In this document: in pieces, positions 19,760 to 28,172 of the stretch | Position numbering within the stretch: position 1 is the first letter of the stretch | Layout: every line of letters begins with the position of its first letter | DNA from: REEB506 sp049317545 | GTDB taxonomy: Bacteria > Pseudomonadota > Alphaproteobacteria > Caulobacterales > Aquidulcibacteraceae | NCBI GenBank assembly: GCA_049317545.1 | Contig: JBMOIB010000012.1 | Span: 1-39,592 of the forward strand | DNA: 39,592 nucleotides | Direction of reading: 5' to 3' | Notes under the pieces: model-generated | Seen by the model: the letters and a program-made list of their open reading frames with translations, nothing else | Database searches by the model: none | What the model was told of the DNA's origin: nothing | Made by a program: the position numbers and the translations under genes

Positions 19760-20599
19760 TCACATTTTTTTGCGCAGAGGCGCTAGATTAGGAAACGCGG
19801 GCTCGCGCTTCTGCGCCTTGGCCTGGAAGGCCTCCATCATGTGCGACGGCGCAAACATTCCGGTCTGCCAGGTCGCGATATAGTCGAGCGCATCGCGGAT
19901 CGAATGGTCGCGGGCGTAATTGATCATCACCTTGGAGCCGGCGACGGCGAGGGGGTTTTTCGCGGCGATTTCGCGCGCCGTTTCGAGAACGCCGGCGACG
20001 AGCGCCTCGTGCGTCGGATAGACCTCGTTAACCAGCCCGATCTCCTTCGCCTTCTCGGCCGAGAGCCGCCGACCGGTATAGGCGAGTTCGCGGACCCAGC
20101 CCTCCGGGATCAATTTGCACAGCCGCGGGAACGTGCCGACGTCGGCCGTCATGGCGATGTTGATCTCCTGAATGCAGAAAAAGGCGTCAGCGGCGGCGTA
20201 ACGAATGTCGCACGCGGAGATGAAGTCGACCGCGCCGCCGATGCAGCCGCCTTGGATCGCGGCCAGGACGGGGATCCGCGCCTCGTCGAGGCATGTGAAC
20301 GTGTTCTGCAAGTGGTGGATGTGGCGGCGGAGCGCCTCGTTGCGGACGTAAGGGTCGGCATCGCCGCTGAGGGCGCCGTCGCCGTCGGTGAAAACGGCGA
20401 GGTCCATGCCGGCGCAGAAATGCTTGCCAGTCGAGGAGATGACGATGACCCGGGCGCGGGCGTTGTCGTCGATGTCGCGAATGATTTCCGGAAGTTCGTT
20501 CCAGAAGGCCCGCACCATCGTGTTGAAGGCCGTGGGGCGGCTCAATTGGACGTGGGCGACATGCGCATCGATCGAGACGTCAAAGCACGTGCTGGACAT
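19760..20599 (-). CDS. Crotonase family protein, dienoyl-CoA isomerase-like
   Basis: 279 residues. Crotonase fold with oxyanion segments STGKHFCAGMDLAVF and AIQGGCIGGAVDFISACDIRYA. Three acidic residues match the catalytic set of delta3,5-delta2,4-dienoyl-CoA isomerase (ECH1), with identical spacing: Asp125 (VDFISACD), Glu145 (CIQEINI) and Asp153 (TADVGTFPRL). A simple enoyl-CoA hydratase would need two Glu residues instead. The enzyme would shift double bonds during oxidation of odd-position unsaturated acyl-CoAs. It is divergent from the DUF4197 gene. Confidence 0.85.
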   Translation of the reverse strand: MSSTCFDVSIDAHVAHVQLSRPTAFNTMVRAFWNELPEIIRDIDDNARARVIVISSTGKHFCAGMDLAVFTDGDGALSGDADPYVRNEALRRHIHHLQNTFTCLDEARIPVLAAIQGGCIGGAVDFISACDIRYAAADAFFCIQEINIAMTADVGTFPRLCKLIPEGWVRELAYTGRRLSAEKAKEIGLVNEVYPTHEALVAGVLETAREIAAKNPLAVAGSKVMINYARDHSIRDALDYIATWQTGMFAPSHMMEAFQAKAQKREPAFPNLAPLRKKM

Positions 20600-20646
20600 G
20601 GGGCCTCCCTTTGCCGGTTGCGCCGTTTTGCTTCGCGCATCAGGCG

Positions 20647-20658
20647 AATAGCGCTATT
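20647..20658. promoter_or_regulatory. 12-bp perfect palindrome AATAGCGCTATT
   Basis: It lies in the 118-bp intergenic region between the divergent isomerase and DUF4197 genes, 48 bp ahead of the isomerase start. Perfect self-complementarity and an AT-rich edge in GC-rich DNA suggest a regulator binding site. The regulator is unknown. Confidence 0.4.
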
Positions 20659-20717
20659 GTCCCCATCCTAGTTGGATCGTGGGCCTGGGCGCTAGGTCCG
20701 CGGCCGGAGGGTTCGAC

Positions 20718-21509
20718 ATGCGACAGCGACGGACCGGCCTGGGACCGGGGCATTGGCGGGCAATTGCCGCCGCCGCGGCGCTTGCGACCGTCGCGGTCGG
20801 CGCTGACGCCGCCGATGCGCCCTCACGCCAGGTGGGCCAGACCGGATGGGTGTCGCGGGTGACCGGCATCCTCAGCGGACAGCCAGGCTTTGGCCCGTTG
20901 ACCCAGCGCGAGGCCGACCAGGGCGTTCGCGACGCCCTGACGCTCGCCGCCGCCGCCGCCGCCGACAAGCTCGCCGCGCCCGGCGGCTTCCTCGATTCGC
21001 CCAAGGTCCGAATCCCGCTGCCCGGGGCCCTGTCTCGTGCGCAGGCGCGGCTGCGACCGTTTGGCTTGTCTGGCCCGTTGGACGAAATGGAAGTTGGCCT
21101 CAACCGCGCCGCCGAGGCGGCGATGCCGGAAGCCAAGCGCTTGGCCCTGGAGGTCGCCCGGTCGTTAACTTTTGGCGATGCTCTGGCGATCGTTCGCGGC
21201 GGCGATACGGCCGCGACGACCTTTCTGCGTCAGCGAACCGAGACGGCGCTCGCCCAGGCGCTGCGTCCGCGCCTTTCGGCAGCGCTCGATCAAGCTGGCG
21301 TATTCGCCGCCCTCGATCGTGTGAAGGATGGCGCCATGGTGCAGTCCTTGGCCGCCGACGCCCGGCGCGACGTCACCGACTTCGCGGTCCGCGAGGCGCT
21401 CGACGGCTTCTACGAGACCCTCGCCGACGAGGAACGGGCGATCCGGGCCGACCCCGCCCGCCGCACGACCGCGATTTTGCGTCGGGTTTTCGGTTACGGG
21501 TCAAGTTGA
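20718..21509 (+). CDS. DUF4197 family secreted protein
   Basis: 263 residues. N-terminal signal sequence (WRAIAAAAALATVAVGADAADA), then a mostly helical domain: READQGVRDALTLAAAAAADKLA, VRIPLPGALSRAQARLRPFG, LDEMEVGLNRAAEAAMPEAK, FGDALAIVRGGDTAATTFLRQRT and a closing LDGFYETLADEERAIRADPARRTTAILRRVFG. These match the DUF4197 pattern of periplasmic proteins of unknown function. The start ATG 20718 has GGAGG seven bases upstream. An alpha/beta hydrolase gene follows after 20 bp. Confidence 0.8.
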   Translation: MRQRRTGLGPGHWRAIAAAAALATVAVGADAADAPSRQVGQTGWVSRVTGILSGQPGFGPLTQREADQGVRDALTLAAAAAADKLAAPGGFLDSPKVRIPLPGALSRAQARLRPFGLSGPLDEMEVGLNRAAEAAMPEAKRLALEVARSLTFGDALAIVRGGDTAATTFLRQRTETALAQALRPRLSAALDQAGVFAALDRVKDGAMVQSLAADARRDVTDFAVREALDGFYETLADEERAIRADPARRTTAILRRVFGYGSS

Positions 21510-21529
21510 TGTAAACTTGCGGCGAAGTA

Positions 21530-22459
21530 ATGATGGGCCGCATGGACACCGCTGGACCTCTCCGCCGCGTCGTTTTCGATCTCCGCCAGGGGTCGATGGC
21601 GGGGATTTCGTTCGGCGACCAGGATCGGCCGGTTGACCTCCTGTTCCTGCACGCGACCGGATTCAACGCCCGCACCTACCGCTCCCTCCTCGCGCCGCTA
21701 GGTGAGCGTGTTCACGTGCTTGCGGTCGATCTGCGTGGCCACGGTCGCAGCGATCTGCCGACGAGCCGTTTCGGCTACGCCTCCTGGAACCGCCACCGCG
21801 ACGACGTGATCGAGCTCATCGAAACCAAGATCAAGTCACCGGTGGCGCTCGCCGGCCATTCTATGGGCGCAACGACCTGTCTGCTGGTCGGCGGCAAGCG
21901 ACCCGACATCGTGCGCGGCCTTTGCCTGATCGACCCCGTGATCCTCACGCCGACGACCTACGCCCTGATGCGCGCGCCGGGCGCGCCGGTTGTGGCGGAA
22001 TGGACGTTTCCGATCGCCCGCGGCGCACGCAAGCGCCGCGCCGCCTTCGAGACCCGCGAGGCGATGGAGCGCGCCCTGGTCGGACGCGGCATTTTCCGCT
22101 CGTTCGGCGCCGAAACCCTCGCCGACTATATCGCCGACGGCGTGGTCGACCGGGACGAGGGCGTGACGCTCGCCTGCGCACCGGAATTCGAAGCGCGTAC
22201 TTTCGCCGCACAGCGCAATGATCCCTGGAAGGCGCTCGCGCGCGCGCCGGCGCCGTTCTTCATCTTGCGCGCCGAGCGCGGCTCGACGTTGCCTGAGCGA
22301 ACGGCGCGGCGGATTTCCGCGCTGCGCCCCGACGCCCGGATCGCCACGATGAAGGGCGCGACCCACGCGCTGCCGATGGAGCAGCCCGACCGCGTGCGCA
22401 CCGTGCTCGCCTCGATGCTCGTGATGACCGGACAGGCCAAGTTCGCCGCGATCGATTGA
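21530..22459 (+). CDS. Alpha/beta hydrolase
   Basis: 309 residues. Oxyanion region FLHATGFNARTY, nucleophile Ser111 in LAGHSMGAT, an acid on the strand ending CLIDPV or the later ILRAERGSTLPE loop, and a histidine in GATHALPMEQPD. HATGF replaces the common HGFG loop; hydrolases with this variant include esterases and lactonases. The ATG at 21530 or the one at 21542 could be used. It ends 9 bp from the convergent thioesterase gene. Substrate unknown. Confidence 0.82.
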   Translation: MMGRMDTAGPLRRVVFDLRQGSMAGISFGDQDRPVDLLFLHATGFNARTYRSLLAPLGERVHVLAVDLRGHGRSDLPTSRFGYASWNRHRDDVIELIETKIKSPVALAGHSMGATTCLLVGGKRPDIVRGLCLIDPVILTPTTYALMRAPGAPVVAEWTFPIARGARKRRAAFETREAMERALVGRGIFRSFGAETLADYIADGVVDRDEGVTLACAPEFEARTFAAQRNDPWKALARAPAPFFILRAERGSTLPERTARRISALRPDARIATMKGATHALPMEQPDRVRTVLASMLVMTGQAKFAAID

Positions 22460-22468
22460 GCGCCCGAT

Positions 22469-23416
22469 CTAGTCCGCGAGACCTGGGATCGCCTTAGACA
22501 ACAGGAACGCGCGCTGTTCGGCAGGCGGCGCCACGGCTTTGCGCGCATCGAGATCGAACGTCACCGCGATCACTTCGCCCGTCGCCCACGCATCGCCGCC
22601 TACGGGGTCAAGCAGCCAGTGCACGACCCGCTGGGTCTTCTCCTGCAGGTCGATCACGCCGGAACGCACGGCGATGAGATCGCCGGTCGTCGGCCAGCGC
22701 TTGTAGTCGAGCCGATACTCGAGCACCGCGCCGCCCAGCCGCTTGCCTTGCGCTTCGCCGGAATCCTTGCGCCAACGCGCAAATAGGTTTGGCGCGCCGT
22801 CGGAGATCTTGCCGACGAAATTCTCCGTACGCAGACGACCGAACGCGTCGACCAGGTCCGGCGTGACGAGGCTCAGCCCGATGGTCGGCGCGGCGAGTGC
22901 GTCGGCGCGCGCGATGCTCGCACTCGGGGCGGGCTTGTCGAGATCGATCGAGCGCGGTGCGCCATGCGGCGGCACAGTGCAGGCGAGTTCCACGGCCCGC
23001 GCGCGCGCGCGGCTCGACCAGGCGAACGTCTTGCCGGTGCGCGCATCGACGTGCGCGACCCGCATGAAAAACGTCGCTGCGGGACGACCGTCGGAATGGC
23101 GCAGTTCCTGATAGATTTCGGCGTCGCATTCGCTGATCGAAACGATGCCGCCGACCATCGAGAGCGGTTCGCCGGCGCGCGCCTCCGCGAGAAACCGGAT
23201 GTGCTGAGAGCGCGGCGCGATCGTGCTCGCCGATTTCGGTCCGAAGGCGCCGGGCATGTCCAGCGCCGCGGCGACGGCGCCAAGTCCTTCGCTGCATTTT
23301 GCAACGTAATAGCGCACGTTCATGTGCCCCATTTCATCGCATTCCCAAGCGTTGGCGCACCCGCGCCAGGTCTCAAGTGGAAATTCGGCGGGCGGCTTTA
23401 CGCGGCTGGGCGGCAT
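22469..23416 (-). CDS. Double-hotdog acyl-CoA thioesterase-like protein
   Basis: 315 residues with two hotdog modules. The N-terminal module has the 4HBT motif WECDEMGHMNVRYYVAKCSE, with the catalytic Asp in the typical D-x-M-x-H-M-N-V-x-x-Y context. The C-terminal half (about 175-310) contains DAFGRLRTENFVGKISDG, LEYRLDYKRWPTTGDLIAVRSG and VTFDLDARKAV, a second hotdog. Single-chain double hotdogs act on acyl-CoA or acyl-ACP thioesters. Neighbouring genes also process acyl-CoA, but it has its own promoter region. Confidence 0.8.
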   Translation of the reverse strand: MPPSRVKPPAEFPLETWRGCANAWECDEMGHMNVRYYVAKCSEGLGAVAAALDMPGAFGPKSASTIAPRSQHIRFLAEARAGEPLSMVGGIVSISECDAEIYQELRHSDGRPAATFFMRVAHVDARTGKTFAWSSRARARAVELACTVPPHGAPRSIDLDKPAPSASIARADALAAPTIGLSLVTPDLVDAFGRLRTENFVGKISDGAPNLFARWRKDSGEAQGKRLGGAVLEYRLDYKRWPTTGDLIAVRSGVIDLQEKTQRVVHWLLDPVGGDAWATGEVIAVTFDLDARKAVAPPAEQRAFLLSKAIPGLAD

Positions 23417-23722
23417 GCGTCGCTAACTCCGGAAGCTTCGTTCAGTGGGCGGGCAATGTTGGGGGGAGGGCTGCAGGTGATCGGCCTGGGCCGCATCGGT
23501 AGGGCGGTTCACGTCCGCGCAGCCCGCTCCAGCGGCGGCCGGCGTCACGGCGAGATCGACAGAAAACTCCATGCCGACGTTGTCGCAAGCTTTGCCTGCA
23601 CGCGCCAGCAGCGCACGTCGGCGGACGACGTCGCGGGATTTCGTTCCGGTAACGCTAATGAGAACTTTACAGGAACAAACGCCGCTGCTACCAAAAGAAC
23701 AGAGAGCGAACAGGAGACGGCG
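23417..23722. other. Intergenic region between thioesterase and GIY-YIG-like gene
   Basis: 306 bp with no supported gene. It separates two divergent genes and must hold their promoters. The last 90 bases before 23723 become AT-richer (for example GGTAACGCTAATGAGAACTTTACAGG is spread over 23647-23673), consistent with the promoter of the small gene. I see no strong hairpin or repeat. A 65-codon minus-strand frame with a hydrophobic stretch exists but lacks a ribosome binding site and overlaps the start of the next gene. Confidence 0.5.
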
Positions 23723-24139
23723 ATGTCGGAAGCGATTTTCAAAGGCGCAAGCGGGAAACTCTATCGGTTCCACGTTCTGCGCGCGAAAGCGCCGACGCTC
23801 GCGGAGCCGGCGGTCTATGCGTTCGCGCGGCCGGGCCCTGGACCGCGCGGCTGGACGCCGCTGTTCTTGTCGCGCACCGGCAATCTCGCGGATCGTCTCA
23901 ACGGGCACGAGCGGTGGGAGGAGGCGCAACGTCTCGGCGCGACCCACATCCTAGCCCTGTTCGAGCCCGAGCGGGATTTGCGCGGCGCGGCCGAGGCCGA
24001 CCTTCTGGAGGCGCTGCGCCCGGCGCTCAATGCGCCTTCGCTGGATACGGCGGAGAGCGGTGGACCCGAGCGGATCGTCACCTTCGTGCGGCCGCCGGTT
24101 CTGTTCGATCCGCCGATCCGGGTGGCGCGCGAAGCCTAA
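23723..24139 (+). CDS. Divergent GIY-YIG-like protein
   Basis: 138 residues. The fold order of a GIY-YIG nuclease can be traced: AVYAFAR (about 30-36, in place of GIY, Tyr32 kept), PLFLSRTGN (46-54, in place of YIG, with Phe48 for the second Tyr), the catalytic-type Arg58 in NLADRLNGHERW, and a Glu91 in AAEADLLEALRPALN, which matches the E-x-x-L-I-x-x-x-x-P-x-L-N end of the family. The two glycines of the classical motifs are replaced, so catalytic activity is doubtful. Start ATG 23723 has AGGAGAC upstream. The stop overlaps the convergent acyl-CoA dehydrogenase stop by 4 bp. Family assignment is inference from motif order. Confidence 0.6.
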   Translation: MSEAIFKGASGKLYRFHVLRAKAPTLAEPAVYAFARPGPGPRGWTPLFLSRTGNLADRLNGHERWEEAQRLGATHILALFEPERDLRGAAEADLLEALRPALNAPSLDTAESGGPERIVTFVRPPVLFDPPIRVAREA

Positions 24140-25329
24140 AGGCCGAGCTGGCGGGCGGCGAGATCGCGCATGATTTCCTCGGAGCCGCCGCCGATCGCGT
24201 TGACCCGCACTTCGCGATAGATGCGTTCGACGCGCGAGCCCTGGATGTAGGACGCGCCGCCGAGAATCTGGCTCGCCTCGCGAGCGCAGAATTCGAGCGT
24301 CTCCGTAGCTTGAACCTTGAGCAGCGACAGGTCCGCGACGGGCGTGTCCCCGCGCGAGACGCGCCAGGCGCAATGCTCAAGATACGCGGTGGTGGCGTTC
24401 ACACGCTGGACCATGGCGGCGATCTTGTGTCGGATCACTTGGTGGTCGGCGAGACGCTTGCCGAACGTGCGCCGTTGTTGGGCCCAGGCTGCGGCCTCCT
24501 CGATGCACACGCGCGCCGACGCTGCCGCGCCGGACGCCATGCCCAGGCGCTCGCCATTGAAGTTCATCATGATGCCGATGAAGCCGGCGTTTTCGGCCCC
24601 GATCAGGCGGTCTTCCGGAACCTCGACGTCGTCGAAGTAAAGCGCGGCCGTGTCGGAGCTCCACCAGCCTTGTTTGTCGAGCTGCGTGCGGGTGACGCCT
24701 TTGGACTCAAGATCGATAAGCAGAAGCGAGACGCCGCCGGCGCCGGGGCCGCCTGTGCGCACCGCCGTGGTCGCATAGCGGGACGTCATCCCGCCGGTGA
24801 TGAACATTTTGGAGCCGTTGACGACGTAGCGGTCGCCGCGCTTTTCCGCGCGCGTCGCGAGATTGGCGACGTCGGATCCGCCCGACGGCTCGGTGATCGC
24901 GAGGCTGATCTGGACCTCTCCACGCAGGACGGGCGGTGCGATTTGGCGTTTCAGGTCGTCGCTCCCGATCGCGAGAATCGGCGGCAATCCGATCCCATGG
25001 ACCATCAACGCCGCCGATACGCCGCCCGCGCCGAGCCGTGCGAGTTCCTCGCTCGTTACGATGCCCATGAAGCGATCATAGCCCTCGCTCCAGCCGCCAT
25101 ACGTCTCTGGAAAGCCCGCGCCGATCAGGCCGAACTCGGCGGCCTTGAGGAACACGTCGCGCGGGACACGGCCGGCCTTCTCCCAGGCGTCGACATGCGA
25201 GGCGAGCTCGCGATCAACGAACGCGCGCATCGAGCGCCGCCACGCGTCATGTGCATCGCCCATGAAGGGCGACGGCGGGCGGAGAGAGTCGAAGTCGAGG
25301 CCGCCGCTCGGCCGGGCATGCGCGCTCAT
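24136..25329 (-). CDS. Acyl-CoA dehydrogenase
   Basis: 397 residues, FAD enzyme introducing a trans-2 double bond. Visible: N-terminal helical domain, LAITEPSGGSDVANL and GSKMFITGG (FAD and substrate binding), QRRTFGKRLADHQ, and the C-terminal EVRVNAIGGGSEEIMRDLAARQLGL. The usual catalytic Glu of the YEGT motif is Gly here (IGGG). As in long-chain and isovaleryl-CoA dehydrogenases, which also have a Gly there, the base is probably a Glu in ARVCIEEAAAWAQQR, one helix earlier. RBS and the ATG at 25329 are unremarkable. Confidence 0.9.
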   Translation of the reverse strand: MSAHARPSGGLDFDSLRPPSPFMGDAHDAWRRSMRAFVDRELASHVDAWEKAGRVPRDVFLKAAEFGLIGAGFPETYGGWSEGYDRFMGIVTSEELARLGAGGVSAALMVHGIGLPPILAIGSDDLKRQIAPPVLRGEVQISLAITEPSGGSDVANLATRAEKRGDRYVVNGSKMFITGGMTSRYATTAVRTGGPGAGGVSLLLIDLESKGVTRTQLDKQGWWSSDTAALYFDDVEVPEDRLIGAENAGFIGIMMNFNGERLGMASGAAASARVCIEEAAAWAQQRRTFGKRLADHQVIRHKIAAMVQRVNATTAYLEHCAWRVSRGDTPVADLSLLKVQATETLEFCAREASQILGGASYIQGSRVERIYREVRVNAIGGGSEEIMRDLAARQLGL

Positions 25330-25609
25330 GGGGCGTCTCCTCGCAGGCGCGCATCAGGCGATGGCGCGCTCGTTTCATTGGGCGATCAGCGGTGCTGTCC
25401 GCCGACCTACACGGCCAGTGTAGTCGGCTCAGCGCGGGCGTCACCGGCGCCGCAGGGGCAAGCCCGTCGATCAATGTTCAGCATAGTATTCGCGGCAACG
25501 ACCACGGTGGACACCTGCGTCGGCCTGTCACACGACTGAAGTCCATATTCAAATCAATCAGAAAGGCGCGCACATCGAAGGCCTCTTCAAGAGAAGAGGG
25601 GATTTGAAC

Positions 25610-26254
25610 ATGAGAACTGTTTTCAAAGCTTTCTGCGCCGCGGTCGCGATCGGATGTATCGCCGCGCCTGCGGCGAATGCCGCGACGCCATTCGGCGGCA
25701 AGCTCACCGTCAACCTCGGCGTCGCGGGTGTGCTCCCGGACGAAAGCGCCAAGATCAGCCCGATCGGCGGCACTGTCGACATTACCAACACCTATGTTCC
25801 GGCGACGACGCTCGACTATGCGCTGAGCGACAAGCTCTCGGTTGAGCTCCTTTGCTGCGTCACACCGCACAAAGTGAAGGCGGTCTCGACCTCGGTTGGA
25901 ACCGTGAACCTTGGTAAAGTGACGCTGTTCCCGCCGACGCTGACGCTCAAATACCATTTCCTGCGTGACGCGCCGGTGAAGCCGTATGTCGGCGCCGGCG
26001 TCAACGTGACCGCGTTCTTCAACGAAAAACTGCCGTCGGGACCGGTGCGCAGCATCGACTACGAGACGACCGTCGGCCCGGCGCTGCAGCTTGGCGCGAA
26101 CATTCCGATCTCGGACCGTCTGGTGTTCAACCTCGACGTCAAGAAAATCTGGATCGAACCCAATGTGAAGCTCGACACCGTGCTCGGTCCGGTCAAGGCG
26201 GACGTCAAGATCAATCCGATCGTGACCTTCATCGGGGTCGGCTACAAGTTCTGA
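25610..26254 (+). CDS. OmpW-family outer membrane protein
   Basis: 214 residues. Signal peptide MRTVFKAFCAAVAIGCIAAPAANA, then alternating beta strands: GGKLTVNLGVAGVLPDES, TTLDYALSDKLSVELLCC, FPPTLTLKYHF, KPYVGAGVNVTAFF, and the closing IVTFIGVGYKF, ending in the terminal Phe needed for BAM-dependent assembly. This is the eight-stranded OmpW barrel, which forms a hydrophobic channel. ATG 25610 follows GAGGGG by eight bases. The unusual CC pair in LLCC is in the expected position of the OmpW loop. It probably takes up small hydrophobic compounds. Confidence 0.88.
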   Translation: MRTVFKAFCAAVAIGCIAAPAANAATPFGGKLTVNLGVAGVLPDESAKISPIGGTVDITNTYVPATTLDYALSDKLSVELLCCVTPHKVKAVSTSVGTVNLGKVTLFPPTLTLKYHFLRDAPVKPYVGAGVNVTAFFNEKLPSGPVRSIDYETTVGPALQLGANIPISDRLVFNLDVKKIWIEPNVKLDTVLGPVKADVKINPIVTFIGVGYKF

Positions 26255-26283
26255 AGACGCCGCACGGCGCGCAGCGGCGGCGC

Positions 26284-28146
26284 TCAGCCGCGGCCTTTGA
26301 TCCAGGCGTCCACGGCCGTTGCGAGCACGTCGAGCGGCATGGCGCCTCCGGTCAACAGCAAAGCGTGAAAAGCCTTGATGTCAAAGCGCGCGCCCATTTC
26401 GGCGCGCGCTTTTTCACGCAGCTCCGTGATGCGCAAGGCGCCGAGCTCGTAGGCCGCGGCCTGGCCCGGCCAAACGCAATAGCGGTCGACTTCAGCGGCG
26501 ATGAGGGTCGGCGAGTCCCCGATCGAGTCGGTCAGGTAGGCGATCGCTTGTTCGCGCGTCCATCGGAATGCGTGTAGGCCGGTGTCGACGACCAATCGCG
26601 CCGCGCGCCACAAACGCCAGCGCAGATAGCCGATGCGGCCATATGGGTCGCCGTCGTAGACGCCCATTTCATCGACCAATTGTTCGGCGTAGACGCCCCA
26701 GCCTTCGATGAAGCCGGGGCAGGACGTCAGGCGGCGCAGCAAGGGGAGATTTGGCGTCTCCTGCGTGGAGGCCATCTGCAAATGATGACCCGGCATGCCT
26801 TCGTGCGCGACCAAAGTGGTGACGTCGAAACGCGGCAGCGCCGCGACGTCGCGAATGTCGACGAGGACCACGCCCGGTTGCTTCAGGCTTGGGCGCGGCG
26901 GCTGGTAAAAGGCGGTCGGCTGCCCCAGCGGCGCGCTGTCGGGCACCGCCCGAAAGGCCAAGGCCGCGCGCGCGCGCGCCGCGAACCAGAGGTTCATCCG
27001 CGCTTCGATCCGGCCTTGCGCGGACTTCATGTCCGCGAGGACCTGCGCGCGACCTTCGTCCGCATCCGGATAACGGAAGCGCGGATCGGCGGCGAGCTGT
27101 GTAAGTCGCGGTCCGACTCTTTCCTGCATCAAGCCAAGTGCGCGCAGCGCCACGTCCATCTGCGCCTGTAATTCCTTGACGCGTTGCAGCCCGGTTTCGT
27201 GGACTTCGCGCGGCGTCATCGACGTCGTCGTCTCGTTGGCGAGGGCCGCTTCATAATAGGCTTGGCCGTCGGGACGTCGCCAAAGGCCTGGTTCCGCCGG
27301 CGCCCGCGCCCGCATCTCCTGGACCGCGGCGGCGGCGCGTCGGTAGGCGGGCGCGATTTTCTCGGCGAACAGCTTCACCGCATCGCTGATGAGTTCGACC
27401 GCATGCGCCTGGCCCGCAGCGGTCTTGCCGGGTTCGATCGGTCCAACGAGCGCCTCTAAACGACGACGCAGCGACGCGACGTAGGGGCTCTGATCGGGGG
27501 GCAGGGCGCCAATGGCGCCGATCGCGAGGATGGCCCTGTCGAGACACGGTCCCGGCGGCGTGATGCCCGCAGCTGCGTCGGCGCGGGCCCGATCGGTTTC
27601 GGCGTCGATGGCCTCCGCAGCCTCACCCAGGCGGGCGACATAGGCGTCGGCGTCGCCGATGCGCGCAATCGCATGCTGCACGTCGAAGAAGTCCGGAAGC
27701 GTCAGCGCGGCGCAGTCGAGATGATTGATCACATAGGGTGTGAAGCCGCCCAGATGGGAGAACCGGCCGAATGTGAAGGCCGCGCCGGCGCGCAAGCGTT
27801 CAAGATTGACCGAAACGACGTCGTAAGTGACGCGTTCGGTCGCGTTCAACCCGGCGCGGTCGATGCCCTTGATCTGAACCAGGCGACGCAGGATGGCGTC
27901 ACGCCGAAGCGCAACCGCCGTCGCAGAGCGGTCGTCGAGGCGTTCGGCGCTGCGCGCGTCGCCCGCGCCGATCCGCGTGGCGAGTTCAGGTGAATCGGCG
28001 AGCAGGTCGCGGCCGAAATCGTCGATCAGGCCGGTGAAGGCGCTCGGCGGCGCGGTGCGTGGTTGCGAGCAGCCAGGCAGCGCCGCGGCGCCGGCGCAGA
28101 GGCCGGCGCGCAGTGCGTCACGTCGCCGGATCGATCGGTTCGTCAT
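26284..28146 (-). CDS. DUF885 (COG4805) lipoprotein, putative metallopeptidase
   Basis: 620 residues. N-terminus MTNRSIRRRDALRAGLCAGAAALPGC combines a twin-arginine-like stretch with a lipobox (LPGC), so the protein is likely an exported lipoprotein, possibly through Tat. The large helical domain carries the diagnostic HEGMPGHHLQ motif (in TTLVAHEGMPGHHLQMA), a variant of a zinc-binding HEXXH, and later GFIEGWGVYAEQLVDEMG and YCVWPGQAAAYELGALRI. The family is widespread, often annotated as hypothetical or carboxypeptidase-like. ATG 28146 gives the normal length. Its stop is 29 bp from the convergent OmpW gene. Confidence 0.85.
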   Translation of the reverse strand: MTNRSIRRRDALRAGLCAGAAALPGCSQPRTAPPSAFTGLIDDFGRDLLADSPELATRIGAGDARSAERLDDRSATAVALRRDAILRRLVQIKGIDRAGLNATERVTYDVVSVNLERLRAGAAFTFGRFSHLGGFTPYVINHLDCAALTLPDFFDVQHAIARIGDADAYVARLGEAAEAIDAETDRARADAAAGITPPGPCLDRAILAIGAIGALPPDQSPYVASLRRRLEALVGPIEPGKTAAGQAHAVELISDAVKLFAEKIAPAYRRAAAAVQEMRARAPAEPGLWRRPDGQAYYEAALANETTTSMTPREVHETGLQRVKELQAQMDVALRALGLMQERVGPRLTQLAADPRFRYPDADEGRAQVLADMKSAQGRIEARMNLWFAARARAALAFRAVPDSAPLGQPTAFYQPPRPSLKQPGVVLVDIRDVAALPRFDVTTLVAHEGMPGHHLQMASTQETPNLPLLRRLTSCPGFIEGWGVYAEQLVDEMGVYDGDPYGRIGYLRWRLWRAARLVVDTGLHAFRWTREQAIAYLTDSIGDSPTLIAAEVDRYCVWPGQAAAYELGALRITELREKARAEMGARFDIKAFHALLLTGGAMPLDVLATAVDAWIKGRG

Positions 28147-28172
28147 CGGTCCCCGCTTTGCGCGGCGGCCCG

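Noticed and set aside
23545..23742. 65-codon minus-strand frame with a hydrophobic N-terminus
   Set aside because: No ribosome binding site and it runs into the start of the GIY-YIG-like gene; the hydrophobic stretch is likely coincidental.
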